Both the position numbers and the translations under genes were made by a program. Source: Prochlorococcus sp. HOT208_60m_808G21 (GTDB lineage: Bacteria > Cyanobacteriota > Cyanobacteriia > PCC-6307 > Cyanobiaceae). From it: a stretch of DNA of 51,038 nucleotides. This document shows positions 36,947 to 47,791 of this stretch, piece by piece; positions within the stretch are counted from its first letter, which is position 1, and each line of letters opens with the position of its first letter. Under the pieces are notes generated by a model. It was not told where the DNA came from, searched no databases, and was given only the letters and a program-made list of their open reading frames with translations. The DNA lies in NCBI GenBank assembly GCA_002026015.1, contig MWOY01000112.1, positions 1 to 51,038 of the forward strand, in the 5' to 3' direction.

Positions 36947-38344
36947 CTATGTTTCTAAGACCTTTATATTAAAATTTACCAGATCTTTGTTGCATAAACT
37001 TTGATTATTTATCCATTTAAACCTATCCATGTCCACTTTTTCGCCAGGAACTAGTAGAGGTATCCCGGGAGGATAAGGGCAAATAATATCTCCAGATATT
37101 TTATTTAATGATTGTGAGAAAGGAATACTCCGACTCTTACTTCTCCAAGCAATTCCAATTTCGATTTCGGGAGCTTGAACTAATTTAAAGGGCGATTTGA
37201 ACACTTCTAAACTTTTTGATTTTTTGGAATTTAATAGTAATTTTTTCCATAACTTTTCAAATAAATTAAGAAAATCTTTTTGATTCCCAAATCCCAAGCA
37301 AAAAGTGAGAGTCATCATTTCTGGCAATTCGGCAATAAGGCCATTTCTATAAAAAAAATTATCAGCAGTAAAACCATCAATCCCAGCCTTAGAGGTATTT
37401 ACTACAATTTTTAAGGGGTCTTGAGTTTCTATGAGAGGAATATTTCTTTGAATTAATTTTTTATAGATACTTTTTGCCTCTAAAATTCTTTTTTGATATT
37501 TTGATAAACTCTTTTTGTTGAGCCAGTCCCGAATAGACTCTTCACAAGAAGAAAGTAATAAGGAACTTGGACTGGTAGTTTGCAGCAAATTAATACTTTT
37601 GATTAAATTACCTTCATTTATTAGATTACCTTTGTACCAAAGTACTGCCGTTTGAGTTAATCCATTGAGCGACTTATGCAATGAATTAACGACTAAATCA
37701 GCGTTTGATGATAAGGCTGGTTTTGGCAAATTAAGGTTTTCACAAAAAAGGAAATATGAACCATGGGCTTCATCAACTAGAACAGGTAAATTTTTTTGAT
37801 GACAACAATCTATTAAAGGCTCTAAATCTATGGCATAACCATGATAAGAGGGATTTACAAGAATAACCCCTGCAATTTTATTCTCTTCAAAATTTAATTT
37901 TTTAAATACATTTTCCAACCAAATTTTTGTAATTGGTTTGTAATGACCGGTTTCGGTTGAATATTCTAGGTCAAAAAATATTGGATTTATATTCTGCATC
38001 GCACAAATTTTTATAACACTTATATGAACATTTCTAGGCATTAGGATATTTTCGCCAGGATTTGCCATTGCAATTACTGCCGATTGTATTAATCCGGAAG
38101 CTCCATTAACTCCAAAAAAACATCCTTTAGCCCCAAATTTGTGTGAAAATTCTCTTTGAGATTTAGCAATCAATCCGCTCTGGGATAGTGGGGAACCTAT
38201 TTCTGGTAGTTCGGGCAGGTCCCAATACCCGGGTGGATATTTTAATAACTTTACTAATTTCTTTGGTAAAGCTGCCCCTCTGTTATGAGCGGGAAAGAAT
38301 AAAGACTTTAAAAACTTTTTAGTCAGAAAAGATGAAATGCTCAT
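36947..38344 (-). CDS. PLP-dependent Orn/Lys/Arg decarboxylase family protein
   Basis: A 465-residue fold-I PLP enzyme. The cofactor Asp and His are in PVLVDEAHGSYF, and the Schiff-base lysine is in VVNSLHKSLNGLTQTAVL (SxHK motif). The N-terminus has LPKKLVKLL and PGYWDLPELPEIGSPL, and the C-terminus ends with ICPYPPGIPLLVPGE, the family's closing block. The short form, lacking the N-terminal response-regulator-like wing of enterobacterial enzymes, is the one found in cyanobacteria. Whether it acts on lysine, ornithine or arginine cannot be told here. It is divergent from the ABC1 kinase gene. Confidence 0.88.
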   Translation of the reverse strand: MSISSFLTKKFLKSLFFPAHNRGAALPKKLVKLLKYPPGYWDLPELPEIGSPLSQSGLIAKSQREFSHKFGAKGCFFGVNGASGLIQSAVIAMANPGENILMPRNVHISVIKICAMQNINPIFFDLEYSTETGHYKPITKIWLENVFKKLNFEENKIAGVILVNPSYHGYAIDLEPLIDCCHQKNLPVLVDEAHGSYFLFCENLNLPKPALSSNADLVVNSLHKSLNGLTQTAVLWYKGNLINEGNLIKSINLLQTTSPSSLLLSSCEESIRDWLNKKSLSKYQKRILEAKSIYKKLIQRNIPLIETQDPLKIVVNTSKAGIDGFTADNFFYRNGLIAELPEMMTLTFCLGFGNQKDFLNLFEKLWKKLLLNSKKSKSLEVFKSPFKLVQAPEIEIGIAWRSKSRSIPFSQSLNKISGDIICPYPPGIPLLVPGEKVDMDRFKWINNQSLCNKDLVNFNIKVLET

Positions 38345-38408
38345 AAAGTATTATTGACATATATAGAATGGACTACATGGTAATCTTTTTTGATACTTTT
38401 TAACTTTA

Positions 38409-40064
38409 ATGAAAAGTTCTTATTCGAAATATTCAGCAACAGATGACTTATTTTGGTTAATTTTGAGACCATGGATTTTTATCCCAAGAGTTTTATATAT
38501 CCTTTTAACTTTTATTTTTCTTTTTTTAAGAATACTTTTTCAAGGTAACAGTAAAAATAAAAATGTACAAAAAAATCTCTCGAAATATCTTTTTGATGTA
38601 ATAACGGATTTAGGCCCTTGTTTCATCAAATTAGGCCAAGCACTTTCAACTAGGCCAGATCTTGTTAGACAAGATTGGCTTACAGAACTTACAAAATTAC
38701 AAGATAATCTTCCAGCATTTGATCACAAAATTGCTTTAAAAATCATTGAAGAGGAACTTGGAACACCTGCTGATGAATTATTTGAAGAGTTTCCAGATAG
38801 TCCTATTGCTTCAGCTAGCTTAGGTCAAGTTTATAAAGCAAAATTAAATAATTCTTATCTAGCTGTGAAAGTACAGCGGCCAAATTTATACTTTCTCATA
38901 AGAAGGGATGTTGTAATCTTAAGGTTTTTAGGAACTTTTTTATCCCCACTCTTACCATTAAATATAGGTGTTGGAATTGGAGAAATAATAGATGAATTCG
39001 GTAAGGCACTTTTTGATGAAATTGACTATCAAAAAGAGGCCGAAAATGCTTTGAGATTTGCAAATTTATTCAAAGAAAACCCAAATATTTTTATACCTAA
39101 ATTAGAAAAACAGTTTTCATCCAAAAGGGTAATCACAACTTCTTGGATTGATGGAGTTAAGTTAAGAGATAGAGTTTTACTAGAGGAAAATAACTTAATA
39201 CCTGCTTCTTTTATAAAAACATGTGTCATTAGTGGACTGCAGCAATTATTTGAATTTGGATATTTTCATGCAGACCCACATCCTGGAAATATGTTTGCTC
39301 TAAAAGGAGGAAATGCAGATTGTGGGAATTTAGCTTATGTTGATTTCGGAATGATGGATACTATTACAAATTCAGATAGACTTACTCTTATTAAGGCAAT
39401 TGTTCACATAATAAATGAAGAATATTATCTTCTGGCAGAAGATTTCCAGAAATTAGGTTTTTTAACCAAAGAACAAGATCTTCAAAAACTTGTTGAACCA
39501 TTAAAAGAAGTTCTAGGAGGATCTTTTGGCGCTGAGGTTGGTAATTTTAATCTTAAAAATGTAACTGACAAATTCTCAAAATTAATGTATTCCTATCCTT
39601 TCAGAGTTCCCAGTAGGTTTGCCTTAATAATAAGAGCCGTAGTTAGTCAAGAAGGTTTAGCACTAAGGTTAGATCCTGAATTTAAAATTTTAAAAATAGC
39701 TTATCCATATATTGCTAAAAAACTACTGACCGATAATTCTGAAGAGATTTTAGATATACTTTTAGAAGTCGTTTTTGATAAAAAAGGTCAAATCCAAGTA
39801 GAAAAAGTTGAAAGTTTATTAAACATTTTATTTAGAGATTCAGATAATATTAATTCAGATCTCATACCAGTTGCGAACGCTGGATTGAAATTATTTGTCA
39901 GTAAAAAAGGGTCCGAAGTTAGGAAGAATCTTCTTTTAAGTCTTATAAAAGATGAAAAATTAGAATTTACTGATGCAAAAAAACTCTTAGCTTTAATTAG
40001 AGATACTTTTAGCCCTCTGAATATTGCAAAAAGTGCAGTGCAAAATATTATTTCTACAGTTTAG
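38409..40064 (+). CDS. ABC1/UbiB-family atypical kinase
   Basis: A 551-residue protein with the ABC1/ADCK kinase-like fold. KxGQ is in IKLGQALSTRPDL. The Ala-rich loop is in SASLGQVYKAKL, and the ATP lysine is in AVKVQRP. FDEIDYQKEAENA, FHADPHPGNMF and YVDFGMMD complete the catalytic core. N-terminal hydrophobic helices (about 16-45) suggest membrane association. Family members support prenylquinone metabolism; in cyanobacteria and plastids that means plastoquinone and tocopherol. The exact role of this paralogue is unknown. Confidence 0.92.
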   Translation: MKSSYSKYSATDDLFWLILRPWIFIPRVLYILLTFIFLFLRILFQGNSKNKNVQKNLSKYLFDVITDLGPCFIKLGQALSTRPDLVRQDWLTELTKLQDNLPAFDHKIALKIIEEELGTPADELFEEFPDSPIASASLGQVYKAKLNNSYLAVKVQRPNLYFLIRRDVVILRFLGTFLSPLLPLNIGVGIGEIIDEFGKALFDEIDYQKEAENALRFANLFKENPNIFIPKLEKQFSSKRVITTSWIDGVKLRDRVLLEENNLIPASFIKTCVISGLQQLFEFGYFHADPHPGNMFALKGGNADCGNLAYVDFGMMDTITNSDRLTLIKAIVHIINEEYYLLAEDFQKLGFLTKEQDLQKLVEPLKEVLGGSFGAEVGNFNLKNVTDKFSKLMYSYPFRVPSRFALIIRAVVSQEGLALRLDPEFKILKIAYPYIAKKLLTDNSEEILDILLEVVFDKKGQIQVEKVESLLNILFRDSDNINSDLIPVANAGLKLFVSKKGSEVRKNLLLSLIKDEKLEFTDAKKLLALIRDTFSPLNIAKSAVQNIISTV

Positions 40065-40169
40065 TTTATATTTAATTTGATTAACTTACTTATGATTTTA
40101 ATTCGATTAGGGTTGGATGTAGTGTTTAAAAATAAGAAGTAAAAAGAATTATTTATTTTTGGAAATTAA

Positions 40170-40664
40170 ATGAATATTTTGAAAAATCTCTTTTTACGAA
40201 ACAAAAAATCTGAAAAAAATAAAGATTTAAGTTCTGGACTGGTTGAACAATATGTTGAAATTGCAAAGTTAGTAAAAGAAGCAAGAATTCAACAAAACCT
40301 TACAGTTAAAGAATTGTCATACATTTCAAAAATTCCTGAACGAATCATTAACTCTATTGAAAACAATAATAAAAATATTAGGCCAGAGTATCCTTTTATA
40401 AGATCTATATTAATTAAATTAGAGGAATGCTTAGGATTAAAAAAAAATACATTACTAAAGTTAGCAGTTAAAGAAAGAAAAATTTTAAAGAAAGACGGAA
40501 AGGATTTTCTGTTCAGGAAGTTCGATCTTATTAATACATGGCAAGGAAGTCTTTTGTATTTTTTTATATTAGTTCTAACTATTTTTATATTAAAGAGATA
40601 CTTTGTATTAAGTGTAAATGTTATAGAGATTCAAAATATTGAATATCAAATCATTGATAAATAA
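40170..40664 (+). CDS. RodZ-like HTH membrane protein, short form
   Basis: A 164-residue protein. A basic N-terminus precedes a Cro/XRE-type helix-turn-helix (about residues 28-98; VKEARIQQNLTVKELSYISKIPERIINSIEN). A positively charged juxtamembrane stretch leads to one transmembrane helix (about 125-146). This order matches the bactofilin/MreB partner RodZ, which anchors the cytoskeleton. Only some 15 residues remain after the helix, so the usual periplasmic domain is missing. Gene intact, no frameshift seen. Another membrane-tethered HTH regulator is possible. Confidence 0.72.
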   Translation: MNILKNLFLRNKKSEKNKDLSSGLVEQYVEIAKLVKEARIQQNLTVKELSYISKIPERIINSIENNNKNIRPEYPFIRSILIKLEECLGLKKNTLLKLAVKERKILKKDGKDFLFRKFDLINTWQGSLLYFFILVLTIFILKRYFVLSVNVIEIQNIEYQIIDK

Positions 40665-40677
40665 TTTTTAACAAGAT

Positions 40678-42198
40678 CTACTTTAGAGTTCTCCCAAAAT
40701 TATTTCCTAGCTCACTAAACATTTTGATATTATCTTCTATTTCTTCTAAAGGACGATTTAACTTCCATTTCCAGTTATTTTTTGTGGTACCGGGTTTGTT
40801 TAATCTACTTGCATCGTCTAGAGATAATAGATCTTGTAATGGAGCGATAAAGAGATTAGCATTTGTCTCCATGCCAATTTCTATTAAATCCCAAGAAGGA
40901 TTTTCTGAAAATTTATACTCATCTTTTATTCTTTTTTTGGATTCATAATCTAAATTTACCCACCATGAAACTGAAGTAGAGTTGTCGTGAGTACCTGTAT
41001 AAACAACCCAATTTTCTCCTTCAATATTCTTTGGTAAATAAGGATTATCTTCATTGCCATCAAAAGCGAATTGTAATATTTTCATGCCAGGCAGTTCGAA
41101 GTTTTTCCTTAATTTCTCTACATCTGGAGTTATTACTCCCAGATCCTCCGCAATAATAGGTAGATAGTTACCCCCTAGATCCTTTTTTACTTTATTTAGT
41201 AGTGTTTTACCTGGAGAAGTTATCCATTTTCCAATAATTGCCGTTTTAGAACTGCCATTAACTCTCCAGTAACCTGCTAAACCCCTGAAATGATCAAATC
41301 TTAATATGTCCACAAGTTCAAATTGTCTTTTAAATCTTTTTCTCCACCAATTGAAATTAGTCCTTTTATGCTTTGACCAAAAGTAAGTTGGGGTACCCCA
41401 TAATTGTCCTGTTGATGAAAAATAATCAGGAGGCACACCACTTTGAAAGATTAAATCTCCATTTTTAAAAATTGAAAATAATGATTTATTACTCCATACG
41501 TCTGCGCTGTCTCTAGAGACATAAAAAGGCAAATCTCCTATCAGCTTAATATTTCTTGATTTTGCAAAGTTTTTAATGACGCTCCATTGCTCATCAAGAT
41601 GCCACTGTATTAATTTTTTAATAAGTATCTCTTCACTTTTTTTCTTAATCCACGATTTTAAGAACTTCTTATTTTTTATTTTAAATTCTTGAGGCCATTC
41701 CCACCAGGGCAACATATTAAATTCCTCTCTGATAACAACAAATGCTGCATAATCTTCAACCCAAGAATGCCTTCTGACCCAGTTGTAAAAATTAATTTTT
41801 CTTTCTTCAGATTGTGAACTCCAACCTTGCAAAAGGAGGAGACCTAATTTTTTTGTTAGGTCATCCGCAATAGCAAAATCAAAATAATCTTTATTCTGAT
41901 TTGTTGGACCTAGAATTTCTTTATCTGAGATGTAGATAAAACCTTTTTCGATTAAATCATCTATATCCAAAAACCATGGGTTTAGTGCAAAACTAGATGG
42001 GGAACTATATGGTGAACCTGTAGAGTCAGTAGGTGTAAGAGGTAAAAATTGCCAGTATTCAATTCCATACTTATGAAGTTTTTTTATCCACTCTTTAGCT
42101 CCTCTCCCAAAAGTTCCACATACTCTTCCTCCCGGGATGCATGTTGGATGCAAAAGTACGCCTAATGATTTTCTTGCAATGATTGACTCTGTAGGCAT
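40678..42198 (-). CDS. malQ: 4-alpha-glucanotransferase (amylomaltase)
   Basis: A 506-residue GH77 enzyme that disproportionates maltodextrins during glycogen breakdown. The N-terminal GRVCGTFGRGAKEWIKKL, LPLTPTDSTGSPYSS and ALNPWFLDID blocks are typical. The nucleophile Asp is in ILRFDHFRGLAGYW, the acid Glu in IIAEDLGVITPDV, and the third carboxylate in YTGTHDNST. The length is the family norm. It is divergent from prs across 246 bp. Confidence 0.95.
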   Translation of the reverse strand: MPTESIIARKSLGVLLHPTCIPGGRVCGTFGRGAKEWIKKLHKYGIEYWQFLPLTPTDSTGSPYSSPSSFALNPWFLDIDDLIEKGFIYISDKEILGPTNQNKDYFDFAIADDLTKKLGLLLLQGWSSQSEERKINFYNWVRRHSWVEDYAAFVVIREEFNMLPWWEWPQEFKIKNKKFLKSWIKKKSEEILIKKLIQWHLDEQWSVIKNFAKSRNIKLIGDLPFYVSRDSADVWSNKSLFSIFKNGDLIFQSGVPPDYFSSTGQLWGTPTYFWSKHKRTNFNWWRKRFKRQFELVDILRFDHFRGLAGYWRVNGSSKTAIIGKWITSPGKTLLNKVKKDLGGNYLPIIAEDLGVITPDVEKLRKNFELPGMKILQFAFDGNEDNPYLPKNIEGENWVVYTGTHDNSTSVSWWVNLDYESKKRIKDEYKFSENPSWDLIEIGMETNANLFIAPLQDLLSLDDASRLNKPGTTKNNWKWKLNRPLEEIEDNIKMFSELGNNFGRTLK

Positions 42199-42444
42199 GT
42201 TTTCAATATATTTTGATTCTTTAAACTTTACGTGTTTTTAATTCTCTAAATTAAACCATATACAAAATTTTTTTAATTGACAAATATCATTGCTAAGTTT
42301 TAGGTCTGGATAAATATAAATTCAAAATTTTAATCAACAATTTTTTGCTCAATTGAGGAGACTTTTGAAAATATCTAGTCATTATCTTTTGCGAAATTCA
42401 CATAAACGACTACGATGATAATATAGTTTTATGGTGCAAATTTC

Positions 42445-43440
42445 GTGACAAGTTTTATCACGGCAATGCAGAGTAAAGAATCGAACTTTAATCTAACTAA
42501 TAGTAGATTAAGGTTAGTAAGTGGGACAACAAACCCAAAGTTAGCTGAAGAAATTGCATCATACTTAGGGATTGCAAATGTACCTTTAATATCTAAAAGA
42601 TTTGCAGATGGAGAACTTTATGTTCAGATTCAGCAATCTATTAGAGGTTGTGATGTATTCCTTATACAACCTACATGTGCTCCTGTAAACGATAGTTTAA
42701 TGGAGCTCATGATTATGGTTGACGCTTGCAAAAGAGCTTCTGCAAGACAAATAACGGCTGTAATTCCCTATTTTGGATATGCAAGGGCAGATAGGAAAAC
42801 CTCAGGAAGAGAGTCTATAACTGCAAAGTTAACTGCCAATTTACTAGAGAAATCAGGAGTTGATAGAGTTTTAGCGATGGACTTACACTCGGCTCAAATA
42901 CAAGGCTACTTCGATATACCATGCGATCATATTTACGGTTCACCTGTATTAATTGATTATCTAGAATCTCTAGATTTAGAAGAAATAGTTGTAGTCTCCC
43001 CTGATGTAGGCGGGGTAGCAAGAGCAAGAGCGTTCGCGAAATTAATGAATGATGCACCGTTGGCTATCATTGATAAAAGGAGAGCAGCGCATAATATCGC
43101 TGAAAGTCTAACCGTTATAGGTGAAGTCAAAGGTAAAACGGCTATTCTTATAGACGACATGATAGATACGGGAGGTACAATTTGTTCTGGAGCAAATTTA
43201 CTGAAAAAAGAAGGAGCTAATAGAATATTTGCATGTGCCTCACATGCTGTATTTTCTCCTCCTTCTTATGAAAGATTAAGTTCTAAAAATCTTTTCGAAC
43301 AAGTTATTGTGACCAACAGCATACCAGTTATACATAAAGATAATTTTCCACAGTTAAAAGTTCTTTCCGTCGCAAATATGCTTGGGGAAGCTATTTGGAG
43401 AATCCACGAAGAAAGTTCTGTTAGTTCTATGTTTAGATAA
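42445..43440 (+). CDS. prs: Ribose-phosphate pyrophosphokinase (PRPP synthetase)
   Basis: PRPP synthetase makes phosphoribosyl pyrophosphate for purine, pyrimidine, histidine and tryptophan synthesis. The 331-residue reading starts at GTG 42445; an in-frame ATG at 42466 (MQSKESN) would give 324 residues, and both keep all conserved parts. Motifs are IPYFGYARADRKTSGRE (flexible ATP loop), VLAMDLHSAQIQGYFDIPCDH, VVSPDVGGVARARAFA, and the PRPP loop ILIDDMIDTGGTI. It ends 12 nt before a convergent gene. Confidence 0.96.
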   Translation: MTSFITAMQSKESNFNLTNSRLRLVSGTTNPKLAEEIASYLGIANVPLISKRFADGELYVQIQQSIRGCDVFLIQPTCAPVNDSLMELMIMVDACKRASARQITAVIPYFGYARADRKTSGRESITAKLTANLLEKSGVDRVLAMDLHSAQIQGYFDIPCDHIYGSPVLIDYLESLDLEEIVVVSPDVGGVARARAFAKLMNDAPLAIIDKRRAAHNIAESLTVIGEVKGKTAILIDDMIDTGGTICSGANLLKKEGANRIFACASHAVFSPPSYERLSSKNLFEQVIVTNSIPVIHKDNFPQLKVLSVANMLGEAIWRIHEESSVSSMFR

Positions 43441-43452
43441 AAAAATTATTTT

Positions 43453-43887
43453 TTACAAACCTTGTAATTTCTTGAGTCTCTCAGTTTCAATCTTAAATTG
43501 TTTTTCGATCTTTTCAGGAACGTTATCTGGACACACTTGAAGAGCTGATTCAACTAATTGCAAAGATGCAATAAATTGTAATTGTTTCATGTCAACGGTT
43601 TGTTCTTTCTTTCTTTCAATTATTTTCCCTCCATGTTTTTGTGAAACTACTGATGCGAAAGTTGCTGAGGCAACGTTTAATGTTTTCGGGAAATCCAAAT
43701 CAAATCCCTTTCTTGTCGCATTGCATAGAAATGAAACACCCATCCCATGATATAAATCTAAATCATTTTTATTAGCAGGCGAATTTTTAATATTTGCATT
43801 TACATTATTAAACTCATTATTCATATCAAATAAAAAAGATGAAAAAACTAAAGGGATCGCAAAAATTTTAGATATTTTAAAACTCAT
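43453..43887 (-). CDS. Exported protein of unknown function
   Basis: A 144-residue protein with a signal-peptide-like N-terminus (ISKIFAIPLVFSSFLF, residues 5-20). The mature part contains MGVSFLCNATRKGFDLDFPKTLNVASATFASVVSQKHGGKI and a C-terminal amphipathic helix with a second cysteine (VESALQVCPDNVPEKIEKQFKIE); the two cysteines could form a disulfide. It looks like a conserved picocyanobacterial secreted protein, but I recognise no family. Confidence 0.7.
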   Translation of the reverse strand: MSFKISKIFAIPLVFSSFLFDMNNEFNNVNANIKNSPANKNDLDLYHGMGVSFLCNATRKGFDLDFPKTLNVASATFASVVSQKHGGKIIERKKEQTVDMKQLQFIASLQLVESALQVCPDNVPEKIEKQFKIETERLKKLQGL

Positions 43888-43955
43888 ATTTTTTTATTTT
43901 AATTCATATTAAAGATAACATTTTTTATTTTTTAAATTAAAATTGCCAATAGAAT

Positions 43956-44495
43956 TTATTTAATAATTTTAATTTCGTGATGATTCTCTACTATTTTGAG
44001 CTTATTTTTGTTCCATGAATATATAACCCTAAATCTATAATTATCAGAATCTACAAGCCTTGTATGTTCAAGAATATACCAATCTTTGTAAGAGGATTCA
44101 AAAATCATTTCGTGTTCGTCGACTTGCTTAATATTTGAAATACCTCCATCATTACTTAAATAAAAATTTTCCCTCTTAAGTTGATGGCCTTTTAAAAATG
44201 CATGCATTTCTCCTCTTTCTTTGTATTGGGGATTTTCGTCAAAGAAATTATATTTTTTTTCTGGGTACCAAGTAAATTTATAATGCGACTCCCATTCGGA
44301 TTTACTCTCGAGCGTTTGAATATTTATATTCATACTTAAATTATAAGTTTTTTGTGCTTCATCGAGAAAATAAGATCTATTAGATTTCCACAATCCAATA
44401 TTCCTGGAAAACCACCTTTTCAAATTACTATTTAAATTGATTTCAGGAGGGTTTTCACCAAAATGTAAATTTTTCTTTGGATTAATAGCAACCAT
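43956..44495 (-). CDS. Unknown protein, possible CpcS/CpeS-like lipocalin fold
   Basis: A 179-residue soluble protein, no signal peptide. LKRWFSRNIGLWKSNRSYFL near the N-terminus recalls the GxWxSxRSxH start of CpcS/CpeS bilin lyases. It is followed by alternating beta strands (NLSMNINIQTL, HYKFTWYP, EMIFESSYKDWYILEHTRLVDSDNYRFRVIYSW) consistent with a calycin barrel. High-light Prochlorococcus lacks phycobilisomes, so a bilin-lyase role is not a given. The resemblance is weak and is my inference; it could equally be another small lipocalin-like family. Confidence 0.6.
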   Translation of the reverse strand: MVAINPKKNLHFGENPPEINLNSNLKRWFSRNIGLWKSNRSYFLDEAQKTYNLSMNINIQTLESKSEWESHYKFTWYPEKKYNFFDENPQYKERGEMHAFLKGHQLKRENFYLSNDGGISNIKQVDEHEMIFESSYKDWYILEHTRLVDSDNYRFRVIYSWNKNKLKIVENHHEIKIIK

Positions 44496-44601
44496 TTATA
44501 AATATGTCCTATTTATTTAATAGCCTATCTGTAAAATAAAAAAAAATATCTTAAGGTGTTTATAAGGATTAACAGCTTTTCAACACTTCAGAGGAATTCA
44601 T

Positions 44602-45720
44602 TTGAATGATAAAAAAGAGTTAAAATTAATACTTGTGGCAGCTAGAAATCAACTTTCTAGTAATGACATTAAGTCCCTCATAGCTTATTTAGAATCAGAT
44701 GATTGTGAATTTAAAATATCACTTCAGATCTCTGAACCAACAGAGCAGCCAGAATTACTTGAATTACATAGATTAGTCGCTATTCCTGCTCTTATAAAGG
44801 TTTCACCAACTCCAAAGCAAATATTTGCTGGAAGTAATATTTTCTCTCAGTTGCAAAAATGGTTACCAAGGTGGTCACAGGAAGGCTTAACAAAAAATCT
44901 TGGGATTAATTTGCAACCATCAAAAATTGATTCAATTAGAACTCAAAAAGAATTTTTATTGGAAGACGAACTTCTTGTTTTAAGACAAGAAAATGAGACT
45001 CTAACGAAAAGAATAGAATCTCAGGAAAGATTATTAAGAATGGTCGCCCATGAATTAAGAACACCTTTAACTGCTGCAACTTTGGCTGTTCAAAGTCAAA
45101 AACTCGGACAAATAGATATTTCAAAATTACAGGAGGTAATTAAAAGACGTTTGGAAGAGATTGAACTCTTATCTCAGGATCTCTTAGAGGTTGGAACGAC
45201 TAAATGGGAAGCGTTATTTAATCCTCAGAAAATTGATTTAGGTAATATTAGTGCTGAAGTAATACTCGAATTAGAAAAATTCTGGAGATTAAGGAATATT
45301 GAAATTGATACTGATATTCCATCTGATTTGCCAAGTGTATTTGCAGATCAAAGAAGAATGAGGCAAGTATTTTTAAATTTAATTGAAAATGCTATTAAAT
45401 TTTCTAAAGACTCTGGATCTATAAAAATCACTATGATTCACAAAACAAATCAATGGGTAGAAATAACAATTTGTGACAAAGGTGCAGGTATTCCTTTGAG
45501 CGAGCAAAAAAGAATTTTTCTTGATAGGGTAAGACTTCCCCAGACTTCTGAAGGGACTTCAGGATTTGGCATAGGGTTATCAGTATGTAGGAGAATAGTA
45601 CAAGTTCATGGAGGTAGAATATGGGTCGTATCTGAAATTGGAGAAGGTTCCTGCTTCCATTTCACAGTTCCTGTGTGGCAAGGACAAAATAAAGAGCAAC
45701 AATACTTGACGAAAGGCTAG
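44602..45720 (+). CDS. sasA: Circadian clock-associated histidine kinase SasA
   Basis: A 372-residue kinase. The N-terminal KaiB-like sensory domain (about 8-95; [26 protein letters not shown]) is joined to HisKA (H150 in VAHELRTPL) and HATPase_c ([30 protein letters not shown]). SasA reads KaiC and phosphorylates the response regulator RpaA, driving day-night expression. The TTG start is supported by GAGGA (44591-44595) 6 nt upstream; the nearby ATG at 44606 is out of frame. No transmembrane segments, as expected for cytoplasmic SasA. tRNA-Glu follows 41 nt after the stop. Confidence 0.95.
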   Translation: MNDKKELKLILVAARNQLSSNDIKSLIAYLESDDCEFKISLQISEPTEQPELLELHRLVAIPALIKVSPTPKQIFAGSNIFSQLQKWLPRWSQEGLTKNLGINLQPSKIDSIRTQKEFLLEDELLVLRQENETLTKRIESQERLLRMVAHELRTPLTAATLAVQSQKLGQIDISKLQEVIKRRLEEIELLSQDLLEVGTTKWEALFNPQKIDLGNISAEVILELEKFWRLRNIEIDTDIPSDLPSVFADQRRMRQVFLNLIENAIKFSKDSGSIKITMIHKTNQWVEITICDKGAGIPLSEQKRIFLDRVRLPQTSEGTSGFGIGLSVCRRIVQVHGGRIWVVSEIGEGSCFHFTVPVWQGQNKEQQYLTKG

Positions 45721-45761
45721 CCTTACTCTTAGTTTTTAATAAGCTGTAATGCTGATTTCCT

Positions 45762-45834
45762 GGCCCCATCGTCTAGAGGCCTAGGACACCTCCCTTTCAC
45801 GGAGGCGACAGGGGTTCGAATCCCCTTGGGGCTA
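45762..45834 (+). tRNA. trnE: tRNA-Glu (anticodon UUC)
   Basis: A 73-nt cloverleaf: acceptor GGCCCCA/TGGGGCT with a terminal G1-U72 wobble, D arm GTCT/GGAC, anticodon stem CCTCC/GGAGG with loop CTTTCAC giving UUC, T arm AGGGG/CCCCT with TTCGAAT, and discriminator A; CCA not encoded. Besides translation, charged tRNA-Glu is the substrate of glutamyl-tRNA reductase for chlorophyll and heme synthesis. Confidence 0.97.
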
Positions 45835-45845
45835 TTAATTTAAAT

Positions 45846-46388
45846 TTATAGCGATCTTTTTGATGATTTTGCTTGCCTATCTACGGCAATTAAATTTTCT
45901 GAAAGATCCTTTTTCAGTCTTTTCTCTATCATTCCTATAGGCATCCACTGACAACCTTGAACAGTAAGATCATAAATTAATGAATTTTTTGTAGTATTTT
46001 TAATTTTTTGAATTTTCCAACTACCTTCAAATTTCCTGAAATCTCCTTTTATTAAATTAAATTTTAAGAGGCCAAGCTCCTTGTCTTCAAGTAAGTCTAT
46101 AGTTACTTCAGCTGAAAATTTCATGCCAAGGAAATCCTGAGCCCCAACTTGTTTAAGGTGTACATTATTTTCTTTCTGAAATATTTTTTTGCTAGATAAA
46201 AGATTTGGTATGTAAAGATTTAGTCGATCATAATCTGTTAAAACATTCCACAAAGAATCAAAACTTGCAGAGGTTGTAAGTTGAGCTGCCAGTCGTCTTG
46301 TTCCGCCAGAAAACTTTTCCATCGTCTGCTCAATTGTCCTGAAATCATTTTCTTTATAATGATTCATTGATTCTTGAGGATTGTTCAT
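45846..46388 (-). CDS. SRPBCC (START-like) polyketide cyclase/dehydrase-family protein
   Basis: A 180-residue soluble protein with the START-like helix-grip pattern: QLTTSASFDSLWNVLTDYDRLNLYIPNLLSSKKI, then VHLKQVGAQDFLGMKFSAEVTIDLLEDKELGLLKFNLI, FEGSWKIQKI and a long C-terminal helix (IEKRLKKDLSENLIAVDRQA). These proteins bind hydrophobic ligands such as lipids or pigments. It is convergent with tRNA-Glu and divergent from petH across 180 bp. The ligand is unknown. Confidence 0.82.
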   Translation of the reverse strand: MNNPQESMNHYKENDFRTIEQTMEKFSGGTRRLAAQLTTSASFDSLWNVLTDYDRLNLYIPNLLSSKKIFQKENNVHLKQVGAQDFLGMKFSAEVTIDLLEDKELGLLKFNLIKGDFRKFEGSWKIQKIKNTTKNSLIYDLTVQGCQWMPIGMIEKRLKKDLSENLIAVDRQAKSSKRSL

Positions 46389-46509
46389 ACAATGAATTCT
46401 TAATTAGATAAAAATTATTTCTGTGTAACTATACTGATAAAAACAACAAATACTGAAAAATAAAAATAATTTCATCTATTTATTCCGATCTCAAAACGTA
46501 ACCATTTTT

Positions 46510-46545
46510 GTAAAATCACTACAAATTAAACTACAAATTGATAAT
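46510..46545 (+). promoter_or_regulatory. Direct repeat and -10 box before petH
   Basis: ACTACAAATT occurs twice (46518-46527, 46530-46539), 12 bp apart, immediately before GATAAT (46540-46545), a likely -10 box about 24 bp before the ATG. GTA-N7-TAC (46510-46522) resembles, but is one base shorter than, an NtcA site (GTA-N8-TAC). Confidence 0.35.
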
Positions 46546-46565
46546 CTTTTATAAAAGAAATTTAA

Positions 46566-47696
<1,131 letters not shown>

Positions 47697-47791
47697 ATTT
47701 AAGTCTCACACTCTAAATACTTTTTGGTTTAGACACAATATGTAGCTAATATTTGAAAAAAAGAGGATTTTAAATAAAGAATACTAAAAAT

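Noticed and set aside
42277-42305. TTGACA upstream of prs as a promoter
   Set aside because: The -35 match is perfect but no acceptable -10 follows at 16-18 bp.
45762-45834. G1-U72 wobble at the end of the tRNA-Glu acceptor stem
   Set aside because: Chloroplast and other cyanobacterial tRNA-Glu also have G1 opposite U72, so it is ordinary.
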